Origin: Oscarella lobularis
Taxonomy: Eukaryota > Porifera > Homoscleromorpha > Homosclerophorida > Oscarellidae
Assembly: GCF_947507565.1 (NCBI RefSeq)
Contig: NC_089181.1
Span: forward strand, 986,536-1,050,535
Length of the DNA: 64,000 bases
Reading direction: 5' to 3'
Numbering within the stretch: the first letter of the stretch is position 1; the number at the start of each line of letters is the position of its first letter. Positions 9,897-20,772 of the stretch are shown piece by piece. Both the position numbers and the translations under genes were made by a program. The notes beneath the pieces were generated by a model. It had not been told where the DNA came from. It did not search any database and was given only the letters and a program-made list of their open reading frames with translations.

Positions 9897-11325
9897 TTAT
9901 TTTTCTGTCAATTCAGAAGGAAAGAAATCTGTCAAAAGAGTCTGGGTACGTGACTGACGAATTTCCTGCTCTAACCCTTTTTCAATCGCTCGTAGAGCCT
10001 GAAAAACTGGTCTCTCTAAACCGGTTTTCTGGCAGTATTTTCTAACGACGCCAAGAGCCTTGAAAACAGTGGACGAAGACTCTCTACAAATTTCATCATC
10101 TCTCTCCTGAACGGCCAGGAAATCGTCTCGACTCACATTATCTGGCAAAGGAACGTCGGCCAGTGAGTCAAATTCTTCTGTTTCTTCCATCTCGTCGTTT
10201 TCGTTTCTGAATCCGGCATGCTTGAAGCAGTGATCTATGGTGGATTCTTTAACGTTATCCCAGGATTCCGCAATCAAATGAACCGCATCCAGCAACGTGA
10301 TAGTTTTGATAAGTTCACCTGCTGAAATGTCCTCGTTCAAGTCAAGCTCTGTTATGATTCGGCAACAAAGCTTTGACCTGTAGAATCCCTTCAAATTTCT
10401 AATAATGACCTGGTCAAGAGGCTGTATCAGGGACGTCGTGTTCGGTGGCAGGAACTCATATATGATGTTAGAGAGCTCAATTTTCGGATGGGCAGAACAG
10501 TTGTCAACAAGCAAACAGATGTGGCGACCTGAGCTGCGAATTTCTTTGTTGAAGTCTTTCAGCCAATCGGTGAATATGCAGGAAGTCATCCAGCTCTTGG
10601 CCGAGTTTTTGTAAACGACAGGCAAAGTTTTTAAGTTCGTGGGAAAGCAACGGGGTTGCTTAGATTTCCCAATGACAAGAAGAGGACGCTTGTCTGTTCC
10701 ACTCATATTGCAGCAAGCAAGTACTGTGATCCGATCCTTTGCTATTTTCATGCCAGACAATTTCTTTGACGAAACAGTGTGTCCTTGATCAGGGAGACCG
10801 CGAAAGTAGAGGCCCGTTTCATCGGCATTGTAGACGTCTTCAGGATCGAAAACAGACAAAATCTGCCGCAACGTTTCTTCTATCCAGAGCTGAGCTCCTT
10901 CTTGATCAGCAGACCGAACCTCCCCGTGCTCCCTTCGATAAAAAATGCCGCTTCTCTTTTTCCAACGAGAAAGCCAACCGTCACTTGGAGTGAAATCTTT
11001 ACCCATTTTGGCCGCTAATGACGCCGCTTTCTCTTTCAGAACAGGACCCGAGACGTTCGCTCCTTAAAGAACTTTCTGCTCTAGCCATAAGGCAAGAGCC
11101 TCTTGAACGTCGGGTTCCTTCCCATCTCGTTGTCGTTTCTGAGAGGGTCTGCAGCCTCTGCCAGTTGTATACTTTGCCAGTAGATCCTCTTCTTTTCATG
11201 ATCTTGGACACTGTCGATTTGCTGACACTGAATTGCTGAGCAACAGCGACCTGTGTTTCGCCAGGGTTCTGACATTCCCTGATTATGGCAATTTTCTCCT
11301 TCAAAGTCGGGTCGCGACGGCTCAT
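9897..11325 (-). pseudogene. pogo/jerky-like transposase, nearly complete
   Basis: The main open part (369 codons, 9897-11006) has the DDE_1 core with all three acidic residues visible: VYNADETGLYF, CLLVDNCSAHP, and SLIQPLDQVIIRNLKG. Upstream are the CENP-B type segment (SDGWLSRWKKRSGIF) and an N-terminal helix-turn-helix starting MSRRDPTLKEKIAII (ATG near 11325). The N-terminal part is broken by frame changes after the helix-turn-helix and by an in-frame TAA at 11064-11066. The C-terminus ends in TLLTDFFP-like sequence, as is usual in this family. Unlike the 18-kb element it has no HIRAN partner. Confidence 0.85.
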
Positions 11326-11360
11326 TGCAAAGCTGGCAAACAAGCACACATAAACACGAG

Positions 11361-11457
11361 GCTAGCCACGCGTGTCACGCTCTCCCCGTAGTAAAGCGCG
11401 CGTTAGCGCCTCACTCCGGGGCTTCGCTACCGGGAGAGCGTGGCACGCGTGGCTAGC
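11361..11457. repeat. Foldback hairpin with 30-bp arms
   Basis: Arms gctagccacgcgtgtcacgc (from 11361) and gcgtggcacgcgtggctagc (to about 11457) are near-perfect inverted copies around a 35-base GC-rich loop. The outer motif CACGAGGCTAGC resembles the flanks of the foldbacks at 1821 and 60089. Confidence 0.8.
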
Positions 11458-11978
11458 ACGGGGCCAAATAGAGTAGTTGCGGGCCTCACGACGGAAAAAT
11501 TACACTCCACTAAAATAATTTGACGACTGCGCGTACGACAAAATGTTGAAAATGTTGACAATAACCGATAGGCAGTTTCCATAAAGCGACCGAAAATACA
11601 CTAGTACAGATTGTATTTTGGAAACGGTTGACATTATCCGAAAGTTTCCATTATCCGAGTTGGCATTAACCGGCTTCGACTGTATAGAGTAAGATTTAGG
11701 CCTAGGAAAAGAAAATTGCCAGAAATCGTAGATGGTAAACTAAAATTTTTTAGCAATGTGACAACAATGGGGGTGCAAGAATGAAAGAGGGACGTTTACA
11801 AATTACGGTTTAGCATACCGTCTTTTGCTGCGTCGAAAATGCATCTATAAAAAGAATGCTAAAAATTTTCAAATTTCGTTTAATTAGTTTTACTATTTTT
11901 ACCTTCTTCGACATTAATTATTCTTGCACTAAGAGAAAAATGTCAGTTATTAATTTAACATAAATTTGGTTTTTCCTT

Positions 11979-12147
11979 TTACCACGTCTCTTCCTCAGTG
12001 TCATACTCACGTACAGGTGCTGGGGCAGCAGCAGCCGCGCTTTCTTCGCCAACGACTTCTCCGTCTTCTTCTATAGCTATAATCATAGACTGTCAGAAAT
12101 TGTTCATGTTGAGGATTACCAGTTTCTGCCGATTGTCAAAGGTCATC
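11979..12147 (-). pseudogene. Candidate last exon of an unknown gene
   Basis: After an acceptor (gtttttag|gatg) an open frame encodes MTFDNRQKLVILNMNNF, then an in-frame TGA, then an acidic and alanine-rich tail ending EYDTEEETW and TAA. The coding look on both sides of the single TGA suggests a slightly damaged or mis-sequenced last exon of a host gene. No family recognised. Confidence 0.3.
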
Positions 12148-12149
12148 CT

Positions 12150-14240
12150 AAAAACAAAAAAATATTCTAACTAACGATTCGTGTTGTGCATTAAATCCAG
12201 CGTGCAGTTGTGGCTTTTATAAGTCGATGAGTGGGCGCCCGACTATGTGATGCAACAGGCAAACAGACTGAAACGGAGTTCCCATTCAAATACCGAACCA
12301 TTTCGTTCCACCAATACAAGACGCAGTTAAAGCTGATAAAACTGCACCAGGAGGAAGCCATAGCGTCGCTGTGTGGGCGTACCGGCGATTCAGCGGTCGG
12401 CCGGCGACGAAGACTAACATAATGACGCTGAAAAATGATCTAGAGTCTCAGCACGCAACGATAGCAAAAAAGTAAATCTAGCTAGAAGAATGATATTTTC
12501 TTACGGGAGCCACTTGGTAGCCTATTGAGTTGTAGATGCAGTCTCTTGTCAGATGATTGCAGCTCAATTGGTGTCTCTATTCATGTGTGTGTATGTGTGC
12601 GTGGGAAGTCGCGACTGCGGTGGGATACGCCTCATTTACCTCGAACTCGGCCATGTTCCTTGGTTAGATAGTAATATTTGATTTAATTTATTGATTTTTT
12701 CTTGTAGCTGAATCAGCTATTATGCTCGCTCAAAATGTGATTGCCGTTGGTTCCGTCGTCGTACCGCCGCATAGACTTACGAGGTCATCTGGTGTGAGAT
12801 CGGCTAAACCAATAATTAACATTCTTTTGCTCATCATAGGGAGATCATCGCTTGCTACTAATTGCATATGTAAGCCACGCTGCTCACGCACCGCCTCCTA
12901 GAGCATCCTTCTTCGGGCGTAGGAGACTGTTTCTGGCTTCGGACATTGCTCTCCGAGTCTTCCATCTGTAGGACAAGCGGGAACTTTCGCCCTGCCGTCG
13001 CCGCCGCCATCGTCCGCGTCCGAAGCGACCGCGCTAGTTACACTTCTGACCCCTACTCTGTTTTTTTAGGATTCGGACGAGTGTCTTTTTAGGATTCGGA
13101 CAAGAGTCTGTCGACATCCACGTAGCCTGTTCCACTCTGGGACGACGATCGCGGGGCGTCTCTCGGCTTCTCGCTGCCAGCTGTCCTCGAAAATCACTCG
13201 TTTGGGCAGGGGCCTCTTTGGACGCGGTCTTCGTCGCATTTCCTTTTATCAGCGCCTTGCTAACTACAGCGTCGTAAACGAATAATAATCGTCGTTTTTT
13301 ACGGTACGTGCATCGAGAGGCTAATGCCATTATATTTTTTTGCTACCCTAACCCAACGTCCACGAAAAGAAACAAAGTAGACGAGAAATGCCATAGCACC
13401 CCTACACCCACTAGGTCCAACCTACGGCCAACCTCTCGGCTTAACCTAATTAATATATTTAGGCGTACGGACCCAACTCCCTTGACACGCTAAAGTCCCA
13501 GTCAGTCTGTGGAACGTTGCTTGGGTCAGGACAATCGTCACTATGACCGCATCAGTCATGGGGACACGAAAACGGTCACGTGATAGGGGAGTTTCCTATC
13601 CCTCCTTTTTCCTCTATCTATGGTACCATGAATCGCAGAAAAGAATAGATTGGCAACGTATTGCGCTAGCTGTACATTATGACGTACCTATTCGCGTCAT
13701 GGTCCCGCCCACATCTTGCCACGTGCTAGTTCACGTGCTAGTTCGTAATTCTCGCGAGTATTGAGCCTCTGGGACTATTTCCGGTACGTTACTCACCAAA
13801 AAAGGTACTCGCAACGCGTTTACTACAGTTTCGCGTCATGCTGAAGCATTTTTGAAGCGTTCACCTTCTCAAATGTTTTTATGTAATTTTATTTTGAAAT
13901 TACACACTTGGCTTCTGTTTCTTCCTATGTGGGTGGATGTCTTAGCCGTAGCCACATGCAACTGCAACTGCCTGGATCTAAGCTAGTTTTGTCCGTTTAC
14001 CTCGTCGCTAGCCCCGAGAACGTGCACTAATTGACGTAAAGTTTCTTTAATTTCTGAACCTAAACTACGAGAGAAAATTGCTCAAATTTTTTTACTTATT
14101 TAGCTATGTCTTTCTAGTATGCAACTGTTGGAATGGTAGGAGAGCAGTGAGACGAGATTGTCGGAAATCCCACTGCACCGTTTATTCATAGGAGGAACCA
14201 CCCTCGACGCGCTGGAATGGGCTACGAAAATATTTCAGCT
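12150..14240. other. No recognisable gene
   Basis: Two kilobases of mixed composition. Short open stretches at 12231-12422 (plus) and 13034-13330 (minus) show no motif. A GC-rich patch near 12950-13240 could be a promoter or exon edge, but nothing supports a call. Confidence 0.3.
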
Positions 14241-14251
14241 CGAAAAGGCCC

Positions 14252-14930
14252 TCATGTGCCTCGAGCATGCTTGGCTTCCTTATGACGATAAAAAGCGAGT
14301 AGACCAGTTCTCTTGAAGCTGGCAGCCACGTTGTCAACAGTCAGGCTGGCACACCACGCCCTTGAAATATTTTTGAGAAATTTGCTTGCGTAAACAACCG
14401 CTCGCCTTGGCGGACAGTAAAATGATGGCATTGTATAGCCCACTGCCTTTTGAAACTTGCAAAAGCGCACCTGTCTAAAGGTTGAACCAAGTGCGTTGTG
14501 TTGGGCGGAATACAGGTAAGAACTACGCCACTTTCAGCCGCTTTTTTGATGACAGCAGGATTGAAGTGACTCAGATGATTTTCCATCAACAGCAGCAACG
14601 GTCTAGTACACGGTGCCAGAGGAAGAAAGTGGTCAAAAAACCAACTTTGAAACACAAAGCAAAGCTATTACTCCATCCAGAGTCGGACACGCAATACTGT
14701 GTTCCCGGTACTTCGCCCTCTCTGAATCCTTCCGGAATTTTTGTCTTATAGACGACGAAAGGTGGCAGTGCCTGTACAGCTACAGAAATGCACATAAGAA
14801 CGGTCAGTTGCGACTTGTCGCCAGTGCTTTGAGCACTAGTGTGTTTTTGCTTCTTCCTTGTTAGAACTTTCTGAGGAGCAGGACTGAGAGGGAAACCGGT
14901 TTCGTCGAAGTTAACGACTTGAGCGCCTTT
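14252..14930 (-). pseudogene. pogo-like transposase fragment
   Basis: Pieces in order on the minus strand: NFDETGFPLSPAPQKVLTRK (first catalytic Asp, near 14900), LMCISVAVQALPPFVVYKTK, LLLMENHLSHFNPAVIKK, and CIPPNTTHLVQPLDRCAFAS. The second catalytic Asp, normally MDN, reads MEN, and frames change between pieces. Only the DDE core remains, with no DNA-binding N-terminus and no terminal repeats. Confidence 0.75.
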
Positions 14931-15107
14931 CCTTCAAAGTCATTGTCAGCCATTACCTTCTCCATCAAGTCCAAGTAACTAAGCTTCACAGCAGTTACAT
15001 TTAAAAATTTGACATTAATGCCTTACTTGCTCAAATACCTAATGCTATTCTCGTCTTTGTATCCAAAACACAATCCACCGACTACCATGACGAAATGAAT
15101 GGAGAGT

Positions 15108-15210
15108 AGTCAATTGGTCAACCAGTCAATTAGTCAACCAGTCAAAGAGTCAACCAATGAACAAATCAACCATTGAAATAGTGAATCATTCAACAAGTTA
15201 ATTACTTGGT
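15108..15210. repeat. Minisatellite, about 12-bp period
   Basis: Degenerate tandem copies of gtcaaccagtcaat-type units (gtcaattggtcaaccagtca, then agtcaaccagtcaaagagtc). It decays toward its right end. Not coding. Confidence 0.7.
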
Positions 15211-15517
15211 TAGTTATATAATAAACGCGTCAATAATGCAAGCAATACAGCACAACCAAGGAAGGAAGTAAATGTGTAAAAGGAACAAACAAAATAGCGA
15301 AAAAGCGTTTGTACATGCGCTTTCACGTTGCAAACGCTGTCGTTAACGTTTCTCCAGCATTGCTATCTTTGAAGTACTCTTCTCTCTAGTCGTTTTTCAC
15401 CTCTGATGATGTTTTTACAGGCGCGTCGCGTCGATTTTTCGTTTGGCCCAGCTGGTATATACAAAAGTTCGCGGGCGCGAAAAAATTTTGGACCACGTCC
15501 ACTTCTCCGATTTTGTT

Positions 15518-17645
15518 TCAACAACATTTATTGTAAGTTAGTAATCGACCAAACTGTCGCAGTCGGACTACTCTCTGACCAACTTCATTGCCGACGGCGC
15601 TGAGGCCGATCGAATAGGCTTTCTCCTTATTGATGATTAGAATCATAGTATGATTGAGGCAACTTTGCGACATCGTGCTCCTAAGGTAACTTTTGAGCCT
15701 TCTCATTGCCGAAGAACTCCGCTCGCTTGCAGCATTTGTCGCCCGCATAATTAGGATAAGCCGGAGAAGACGGCATACTTCGCTAAAGAAAGATCGCTGC
15801 GCAGGCGTCATATGCAGTCCTTCAGACTGATAGAATGTTCTTGGGCAAAATATACACTGAGACTTTCTAATTGCGCGGAAAGCGACGTCCAATCAAAGTA
15901 GTCACCGTAGAATTCACGGATAGCCTCTAACGGCTTGTCAAACGATTTACCATTGGCTGCCATGACCAGATCGTCCTCCAAGTTTCGGTAAACTGAATGG
16001 CCAGGCTGGTCAAAGCGAGTCCTAATCGATTCTGTTGTTAAGTCAATGGCTTCGATGTACTTATGACGGTAAAGATCTTCTGGCGTCTGAAAGTGACTTC
16101 TTTCTCCATGACCCACTTCAAAAAAACGAGAAGGCGCTTTTCGTTTACGAGGAAGAGACGGTTCGCCTACACAGAATGAACTCTCGATAAATCGACCATT
16201 GCGTAGAACCGTTGAAATGCTTCATCGGATCGCATCCTAGTCAGAGCCGCGATTGTCGTCGTCGCAATACCTTGACCTTCAGCAGCAGACGTTGATTAGT
16301 GCTGCAACGTCCTGCTTAGATTGTCAGTGTGTTTGAAATTTTTTTCGCCAGTTGAATGTCAAAAAGAAAGTTGTAGCTAGACATATGAGACTTGTCACCG
16401 TTGATGCAAGACCTAGCTCTGCATATAGGCGAGTTTCAAGCATTCAACCCACAAGCGATTTAGGGTTGTCCAAAGATCAATGATGCTCTCCAGAGCATCG
16501 ACTCTGACTGTCCAGCGTGTAGGGCACAGCGATCGAAATCCGTAGCCGCTAGCGTCTTCGTTGGTAGAACTCTCAACACGAATTCGATTAAAACTGGCCT
16601 TTCGCTTAGGCGAGAACGTGATAAGCTTTGCTATTTCAAAAGCAACATCTAAGGCGTGATGGCAAACCGTTGATCGTTTAATGCAGTCGCTTACAGCAAA
16701 GTTTAAAGCATGGCCGTAACAGTGTGTTAATACTGCTTTAGGCTGCTTCTGCTGCATCCGCGTAGCAACACCAGTTTTTCTCCATGCCACTTTTGACGCT
16801 CCATCATAACGTTGTCCTCGACATTGAGACATGCTGAGATCCAGCCTTAGAAGGACAATTTAGTGTTTCAGAACTAATATTATTGACATTATAAAGTCCA
16901 ATTACGTCCTCGTGATCTTCAGGGTTGTCGTCGACCAAGCGAATGCAAACAACAAATTGTTCTGCATTGGATGCATCACTGCATTCATCAGCCATAATGG
17001 TGTACCATATACTTTTCTTAAGGTCAAGGCTTAAATCTTGCAAAATCGTTCGAGGCATAAGCAAGAGAAGCTCGTTTTGGATATCCCACAGGTCTATTTG
17101 CCAGACTTTTCTTCATCCACGCTTCCAACCCTGGACAGTCCTTGGCTCGCAATAGCATTAGCTGGTAAAAATTGCTCTTTTCGCCACTTCCACTAACCCG
17201 AAATGGTAGTCCTAATGCTTTGCATTATGTGCAAAAGCATCCTTCTGTTTTCTACATTCTCTGCACTGTGAGCAGCACTTAACCTTTTTGCAACATCATC
17301 GGTTTGCCTTGGCAATATTTCTGAATAAAATGCTTCTTTGTGACAGGTACGATCCCCATGCTTAGCGAAGCAAGCCTTTGGGTCTCTCCAATACGTAAAG
17401 CAACGAGATATGAATGTTTGATCGCGTTTTTTACTTGCTAGGAGTCGCTTTTCATGTTCAGCTGTCAAAGAGACGTGACAGAACGCCGAATCAGCGGTTG
17501 TGTCGTAGTGAAGCCATGGAAACTTCGTGCACCATTCAGCTCTAAACGAGCGCACCCGCTTTCCGCTTCCCGTTCCAAACGATCGCTTAGGAAAGGCAAA
17601 ACTGCTCGAAGGGTGGAACTTCACAGGCAATTCGGAAGGCATGCC
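15518..17645 (-). pseudogene. hAT-type transposase relic (ZMYM1/TTF-like)
   Basis: Minus-strand pieces follow the order of ZMYM1-like hAT proteins: a TTF-type zinc-finger start (FRAEWCTKFPWLHYD ... DSAFCHVSLTAEHEKR), the DUF4371 region (IWYTIMADECSDASNAEQF), a CHALDVAFE/RWTVRVDALES middle, and the C-terminal dimerisation motif (ATNAASERSSSAMRRLKSYL, near 15720). Frames change between pieces, so the gene is dead. No 8-bp target duplication or terminal repeat was identified; a GC palindrome near 17780 (ggcccggctcgagccgggcc) may lie close to one end. A second hAT-type piece lies at 63656-64000. Confidence 0.8.
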
Positions 17646-17884
17646 GCGTAGCTATATGCGGGAAACAAAACCTCCGGGTTTCAATACGGTCGAACACGAC
17701 ACGTCTGTAATGCGCGTCTAAAAAGATAATGCATTCATTCGTTTATGTGGCAAAAATTTCTTTTGTAAAACATTGGCCCGGCTCGAGCCGGGCCGGCCGG
17801 GCCTGCGAAAGCCGTTGTTGAGCACGGATTACCGTCCCGAGTTAGTTGCGATAAAAGCGGCAAAAATACTTTGGGTTTTCTGCA

Positions 17885-18006
17885 CATGCTTTCCGATCTC
17901 TAACGTGGACCAGGAGGGAGTAGTATCATAACGAGGCGCTCTGTTCACAATCGAAGGATAAGAAGACACTGGAGAGACATCTTTTCATGTATCATCAACT
18001 CTTTAT
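17885..18006 (+). mobile_element. Integrase-core fragment (fossil)
   Basis: A short stretch reads GPGGSSIITRRSVHNRRIRR, the same region as in the relics at 8104-9100 and 28691-30036. It is an isolated fragment of that family, adjoining the tandem repeat that follows. Confidence 0.55.
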
Positions 18007-18200
18007 GGGGTGATATTTCGGCAAAAAATAGGCTTTTTATTTATATTCTGTTCACATTTATTCATGCTGTTCAAGGATTTTATATATATTCTGTTCGGAG
18101 TTTCTTTTACATAAATATTGGCTTCCTTTACATAAATATTCTGTTCGGAGCTGCTTTTACATATATATTCTGTTCGGAGCTGCTTTTACATATATACACA
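18007..18200. repeat. AT-rich tandem repeat, about 32-bp units
   Basis: Copies of a unit containing attctgttcggagctgcttt followed by tacatatat. The same array, with the same leader (gtgatatt..cgcaaaaaa-tagg-tttttatttat), occurs at 25490-25680. The two are therefore copies of a dispersed element and not independent satellites. Confidence 0.75.
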
Positions 18201-18370
18201 TCCTTCCCTGGGATTACACGTACAGTCAAACCTCTTTATCCGGACACTCGCGGGTCTTAACAAAGGTGTCCGGATAATAAAGGTGTCCTTATTTCAGAGG
18301 TTTTTAATAACATCATTAGTTTTAGGAATTTAAATGAAGAGCGGCAAATAGAGCGTTTGCAGAGATAATT

Positions 18371-19984
18371 CTACGCAAAAAAATCAGTTATTTCAGTTTG
18401 TATTTTGCTTTTACTCTGATAGTGAATTTCAACGACCCGATTTAGAAGACCGCTTGCTGCTCGAGCTTCTTCACAACAACCCTTTCCTTCCAAAAACAAT
18501 TGAACTTCTTCTAAGCAATCAACAGCATCTTTGAAACGCTTAAGTTTTGGTTCTCTCACTACTTCGCCCAAGCCGTCATCGTCTTCGGTGATGTCAGCTA
18601 TTTCATCCTCCGATTGCAGCCTCGCAAAAAACTCTTCTTCCCACGTTACATCTGAAAATTCTTCACAAATTGGAAGGTCCTTTTCGATTTCCGCCGCGTC
18701 AGGCACATTCTCTTCATCTGTCAGTTGGCGAATCAGAAAGTTCAGTTCACCAGCACTTTGGTCTTCTTCCAAATCCGCGAAAGGATCTTCTTCATAATTA
18801 TCAGCAGAAACTATTTCAAAGTCGACGTTCGTTACGCCAGCCTTTCGAAAGCACTTCTTGATCGTTTCTGGAGATACGCGTTTCCATGCTGCAGCAACCC
18901 ACCGAATAGCGTATAGAATTGTGAGCGATTTCGCTATTTCCGATGCGCACGTTGCCTCGTCAATCTTAGCAATGACATACTTTAAAAGTAGGCTGCGATA
19001 ATGATCCTTAAAGTTCTTAATTATTCCAAGATCTAAAGGTTGCAAAACTGACGTAGTGTTTGCAGGCAGAAAAACCACTTTGATGTTGGAAAATTTTTCA
19101 GCTAAATCAGCAGGATGACATCCAGCATTATCCATCAGAAGAAGAACGAAACGATTCGAGGCTCGCAATTTTGCATTGATATCAGAAAGCACGCTGTTGA
19201 GAATTTTTCCAGTCATCCAAGCTTTCTTTTGGCTAAAATAGTTGACGTCCAGAGAGCTCTTGTCAAGACGTTTAAAGCAACGAGGATTTTCGTATTTCCA
19301 AATAACAATGGGCTTCGACTCACTTCCTCCCGAAGCGTTGACAATGAACGCAACCGTCAGTCGTTCTTTAGCTTGCTTTCCTCCTTTCGCTTCCTTGGCC
19401 TTCCGGGCAAAGCCCTTCACCGGTAAAGTTCGCCAAAACACGCCGGATTCATCAATATTCCACACATTCTCTGGTGAATATCCTTCCAAAATGTTAGGGA
19501 GGCGTTCCTTCCACGACTCCACCGTTGCTCCACTGACATCGCCAGATTCTCCGCTCACTGTTACTTTCTTTATGTTATGCCTTGTCTTCCACTTTTCAAA
19601 CCAACCGTTGCTAGCTTTAAAGTTTTGAACACCCATTGCTTCTGCAATTTCTTTTGCTTTTTCACGCAATATTGGACCGTCAGGAAAAAGCCTTTTCGAC
19701 ACTGCAAGACAAAACCACTCGTACAATGTTTCGTTCACGTCGGCAAATCGAGATTCCCGAATCCGTTTTCTCGTGTGACACGCCTTACTTAGAACGTTCT
19801 CTTCGTAAAGCTTCACGATGTCAGCTTTGTTCTGAAGGATAGTGCTTATCTGCGTTTTGCCGCACTTGAATTGCTCAGCAAGTTTCCTTAAGCCAAGTTT
19901 TGGGTTTCTCTCCGCAAACTTCACAACTTCGTGCTTCGTTTCAAGAGTGAGATCGTTTCGTTTGACCTTTTTCGAAGACGCCAT
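18371..19984 (-). CDS. pogo/Tigger-like transposase, intact
   Basis: Full-length 537-residue protein. Residues about 8-55 form a CENP-B/pogo helix-turn-helix (LRKLAEQFKCGKTQISTILQ), about 75-140 a second DNA-binding helical domain (ASNGWFEKWKTRHNIKK), and about 165-370 the DDE_1 RNase-H-like core. The catalytic triad is visible as D178 (NIDESG), D285 (LLMDNAGCH) and D318 (VLQPLDLGIIKNF), a DD32D spacing. The acidic C-terminus (about 400-510) ends QTEITDFFA. It would bind the terminal repeats and excise/insert at TA in the nucleus. No stop or frame change is present, so it may be active. The closest relative in the window is the relic at 6038-7566. Confidence 0.93.
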   Translation of the reverse strand: MASSKKVKRNDLTLETKHEVVKFAERNPKLGLRKLAEQFKCGKTQISTILQNKADIVKLYEENVLSKACHTRKRIRESRFADVNETLYEWFCLAVSKRLFPDGPILREKAKEIAEAMGVQNFKASNGWFEKWKTRHNIKKVTVSGESGDVSGATVESWKERLPNILEGYSPENVWNIDESGVFWRTLPVKGFARKAKEAKGGKQAKERLTVAFIVNASGGSESKPIVIWKYENPRCFKRLDKSSLDVNYFSQKKAWMTGKILNSVLSDINAKLRASNRFVLLLMDNAGCHPADLAEKFSNIKVVFLPANTTSVLQPLDLGIIKNFKDHYRSLLLKYVIAKIDEATCASEIAKSLTILYAIRWVAAAWKRVSPETIKKCFRKAGVTNVDFEIVSADNYEEDPFADLEEDQSAGELNFLIRQLTDEENVPDAAEIEKDLPICEEFSDVTWEEEFFARLQSEDEIADITEDDDGLGEVVREPKLKRFKDAVDCLEEVQLFLEGKGCCEEARAASGLLNRVVEIHYQSKSKIQTEITDFFA

Positions 19985-20107
19985 GGTGCCAAAGTGAGGC
20001 GAGTAAAAGCGATCGTCAGCAAAGATGTGCGTGCGACTTTCACGTGCCTACGGATTTAGCGTGCTCTATCAAAATCGGTTTTCACCTAAACCTCCTCCGA
20101 AATCGGT

Positions 20108-20509
20108 ATGACAAGCCAACCGGTAGCTTCAGCTCAAGCCAACACTCGTTGCGTTGAAATCTCTTCCTACGTCAGAGGCGTACATGCGTACAAACACTTG
20201 TGGCAACCTCGCGCTGGCCAAATCCTAACTCTGCAAAGGGAACCAGAGAACGCTCATGACGCCTTTGCAGTTGCTGTCAAAAATCATGACTCTTTGACAG
20301 TTGGACACGTGCCGAAGAAGCTGGCATCGCTGTTTTCTCACTTTCTCAAACGAGACTGCAACAAAGCGGTAGCTGAAATTACGGGCAAACGGATAAATCG
20401 AGGAGGCGGACTTGGACTTGAAGCTCCTGCAATATACAAGCTGTTCGGACCGTCGCAATATTTAGATCGTATCTTAGAACTTCTAGAAAGATCGACAGCA
20501 AACGAATAG
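20108..20509 (+). CDS. HIRAN-domain protein carried by pogo-like transposon
   Basis: 133 codons, intact, lying inside the transposon between transposase start and right terminal repeat. The HIRAN domain spans about residues 16-95: SSYVRGVHAYKHLWQPRAGQ, then LTLQREPENAHDAFAVAVKN (the N-x-x-D-x-x-A-V core) and TVGHVPKKLASLFSHFL. A C-terminal helical part ends QYLDRILELLERST. HIRAN domains in HLTF/Rad5 recognise 3'-OH single-stranded DNA ends; as a stand-alone small protein this could bind transposon ends or repair intermediates, which is inference. It is divergent from the transposase with a 123-bp gap, suggesting co-expression. The homologous ORF at 7699-8103 keeps the same place and orientation. 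Confidence 0.88.
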   Translation: MTSQPVASAQANTRCVEISSYVRGVHAYKHLWQPRAGQILTLQREPENAHDAFAVAVKNHDSLTVGHVPKKLASLFSHFLKRDCNKAVAEITGKRINRGGGLGLEAPAIYKLFGPSQYLDRILELLERSTANE

Positions 20510-20772
20510 AATGAGAAGAGGCTTTAACTAACTACAGCATGTCTAAGCAGAGTAGAGCAAGTAGACTTTGTCCGTATAAAGAGAGAAATTTTGCACTTAT
20601 TAAGTACGTGGGGTCTAAACTTAGCGTCCGCTTCCGCAATATAGAGTGTCCGCTATAAGAGAGAGAACTAAGAAGAAAAATGGTCGAAAAACTTTGGGAC
20701 CAAGCAAACTGTCCGGTTTAACAGCGGTGTCCGCTTTTCAGGGAGTCCGGATAAAGAGGTTTGACTGTATAC

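Larger units (their letters stand above)
9780..11682. mobile_element. pogo/jerky-like transposon
   Basis: Right end is clear: cagtcgaagccggttaatgc read inward from 11682, followed outward by TA. Subterminal copies of gttgacattaaccgaaag occur near both ends (about 9810-9835 and, as variants, 11555-11660). The matching left terminal repeat was not found, so the left boundary (about 9780) is approximate. The element carries one transposase gene and, upstream of its start, an unrelated foldback (11361-11457). Confidence 0.7.
18223..20767. mobile_element. Intact-looking pogo/Tigger-like transposon with HIRAN
   Basis: A 2545-bp element flanked by TA on both sides (18221-18222 and 20768-20769). Terminal inverted repeats begin cagtcaaacctctttatccg on both ends and match for about 25 bp; subterminal sequence also contains repeated ggtgtccgg motifs. 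It holds two divergently transcribed genes, a 537-aa transposase (minus) and a 133-aa HIRAN ORF (plus), 123 bp apart. Intact ends, TA target duplication and open reading frames point to a recent insertion. It landed just inside an intron of a coiled-coil gene (see 20773-21241). Confidence 0.92.
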
